7,066 nucleotides of DNA from Methanoculleus sp. UBA77 (GTDB lineage Archaea > Halobacteriota > Methanomicrobia > Methanomicrobiales > Methanoculleaceae), in contig DALN01000106.1 of assembly GCA_002499455.1 (NCBI GenBank), positions 1 through 7,066 of the forward strand, written 5' to 3'. Shown here one piece after another: positions 6,017 through 7,066 of the stretch. The first letter of the stretch is position 1; each line of letters begins with the position of its first letter. A model generated the notes under the pieces. It made no database searches and was not told the DNA's origin. It saw nothing but the letters and a program-made list of their open reading frames with translations. The position numbers and the translations under genes were made by a program.

Positions 6017-7066
6017 TCACGGCCGGTACCGCGACCGCACCCTCTCCGGAAGGATGCTCTGCCGGAAGACCCGCTCGAAGTAGCGGTCGGTCATCCCGGC
6101 GATGAAGTCCCTCGCGAGCTCCGCAGGCGCGGCGGTGGCGATGTAGCGCGGGGACGCCCACGGCGCGTTGATGAGGTCTTCGTAGACTGGCGAGTTCTCG
6201 CGCTCCTCCTCGATATCCTCGAGGGTGCGGTCGAAGAGGTAGCGGAACATGAACCGGATCTTCTCCCGGTTCGCGATGAGCCTCGGGTTTCCATAGATGT
6301 GCCGCATGTTGAACGCCTTGAAGGCCGCGACGCATGCCGAGGCCTCGGCCGAGAAGGCGATGGCGTCGGTATCGTAACTCACCGCGACGATGTCCTTGAT
6401 GAGGACGTCGAGCACTCTGCGGTTGATCTCCGCAAACTCCTCCTTCCCCCTCCCGGCGATGCCGAAGAGGGCCATGCAATTCTCCGGGAACTCCGCAAGA
6501 TCGTCCTCGCCGATGACCGCGACCTCGAGAGCATCCGCGAGATCGCGGCCGAGATAGGAGATGCTGTCGGCCATCCTCACCACACACCCCTCGGCGGTGA
6601 GAGGGAGGGCGTCGCCTCCGCCCTCGATCGTCCTCAGTTTCTCCACGAACGAGGCCCAGTCGGCCTCGCCCCCGGTCCTGAGGCTCCGGTCGTGGGCCTC
6701 GCCGTTGTGGCAGAGGATCCCGTCGAGCACCTGCAGGGTGAGGTCGCAGTCCTCGACGGTGTCGAGGAACCGGACGCTCTGGACGTTGTGCTGGAACCCC
6801 CCGATGTTGTGCTCCCGGCAGAGGCCATCGAGGATCTCCTCCCCCAGGTGGCCGTAGGGGACGTGACCGATGTCGTGGCCGAGGGCGATCGCCTCGATCA
6901 GGTCCTCGTTTAAGCCGAGCGCCCGCCCGATCGTCCTTGCGATCCTCGACGCAAGCTGGACGTGGAGGACGCGGTGGGTGATGTGGTCGTTCTCGACCAG
7001 GTAGAAGACCTGGGTCTTGTCGATGTAGCGCGAGTAGGCCTTCGAGTGGACGATCCGGTCGGCGTC
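6017..7066 (-). CDS. dGTPase-like HD-domain phosphohydrolase, 5' end outside the window
   Basis: The visible 349 residues carry the landmarks of the dGTP triphosphohydrolase family, which removes triphosphate from deoxynucleotides and so controls dNTP pools in the cytoplasm. Fragment residues 3-21 contain DRIVHS and DKTQVF. His35 (HRVLHVQLA), His64-Asp65 (GHDIGHVPYGH) and Asp167 (RMADSISYLGRD) fit the four HD metal ligands. GGFQHNVQSVRFL followed by LQVLDGILCHNGE matches the family's usual pattern. The stop is at 6017. The start lies right of the window; probably only a few dozen residues are missing, judged from the distance of DRIVHS from the N-terminus in relatives. The nucleotide specificity cannot be read from sequence, so another deoxynucleotide or a regulatory role is possible. 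Confidence 0.9.
   Translation of the reverse strand, partial: DADRIVHSKAYSRYIDKTQVFYLVENDHITHRVLHVQLASRIARTIGRALGLNEDLIEAIALGHDIGHVPYGHLGEEILDGLCREHNIGGFQHNVQSVRFLDTVEDCDLTLQVLDGILCHNGEAHDRSLRTGGEADWASFVEKLRTIEGGGDALPLTAEGCVVRMADSISYLGRDLADALEVAVIGEDDLAEFPENCMALFGIAGRGKEEFAEINRRVLDVLIKDIVAVSYDTDAIAFSAEASACVAAFKAFNMRHIYGNPRLIANREKIRFMFRYLFDRTLEDIEEERENSPVYEDLINAPWASPRYIATAAPAELARDFIAGMTDRYFERVFRQSILPERVRSRYRP

Noticed and set aside
6299..6913. 204-codon plus-strand reading frame opposite the dGTPase-like gene
   Set aside because: It is the complement of conserved HD-domain coding sequence and has shadow-like composition.

Overview
The window looks like chromosomal DNA of a GC-rich methanogenic archaeon, most likely a Methanomicrobiales member of the Methanoculleus type. 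The evidence is a Sep-tRNA:Cys-tRNA synthase gene (an enzyme of methanogens and Archaeoglobus) next to the tRNA-Cys gene, a tRNA with no encoded CCA, and archaeal TATA-like boxes 26-28 bp before start codons with no convincing Shine-Dalgarno site. The genus is inferred, not proven.

Layout. 1-668 (minus): tRNA-Cys(GCA), then four bases later the start of SepCysS, which runs out of the window on the left. 669-1014: non-coding spacer with a TATA-like box readable in both directions, two CAATTG-centred palindromes around the predicted tRNA start site, and further hairpins. 1015-1482 (plus): small lineage-specific protein with an internal duplication and a helical C-terminus. 1436-2311 (minus): alpha/beta-hydrolase, overlapping the previous gene tail to tail by 47 bp. 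2348-5482 (minus): 1044-residue protein joining a PLD-type nuclease domain, an SF2 helicase and a DUF3427-like C-terminus, 36 bp upstream of the hydrolase. 5601-5942 (minus): small lipoprotein. 6017-7066 (minus): dGTPase-like HD phosphohydrolase, cut by the right edge.

How the genes relate. tRNA-Cys and SepCysS form one functional unit: the enzyme converts phosphoserine on this same tRNA to cysteine. The nuclease-helicase and hydrolase may be one transcript and look like an accessory module, possibly defence, though that is inference. The lipoprotein and dGTPase-like gene show no clear link to the rest. I saw no insertion sequence, CRISPR array or integrase. The most notable signals are the tRNA-Cys/SepCysS arrangement, the paired palindromes at its promoter, and the nuclease-helicase with its hydrolase partner.
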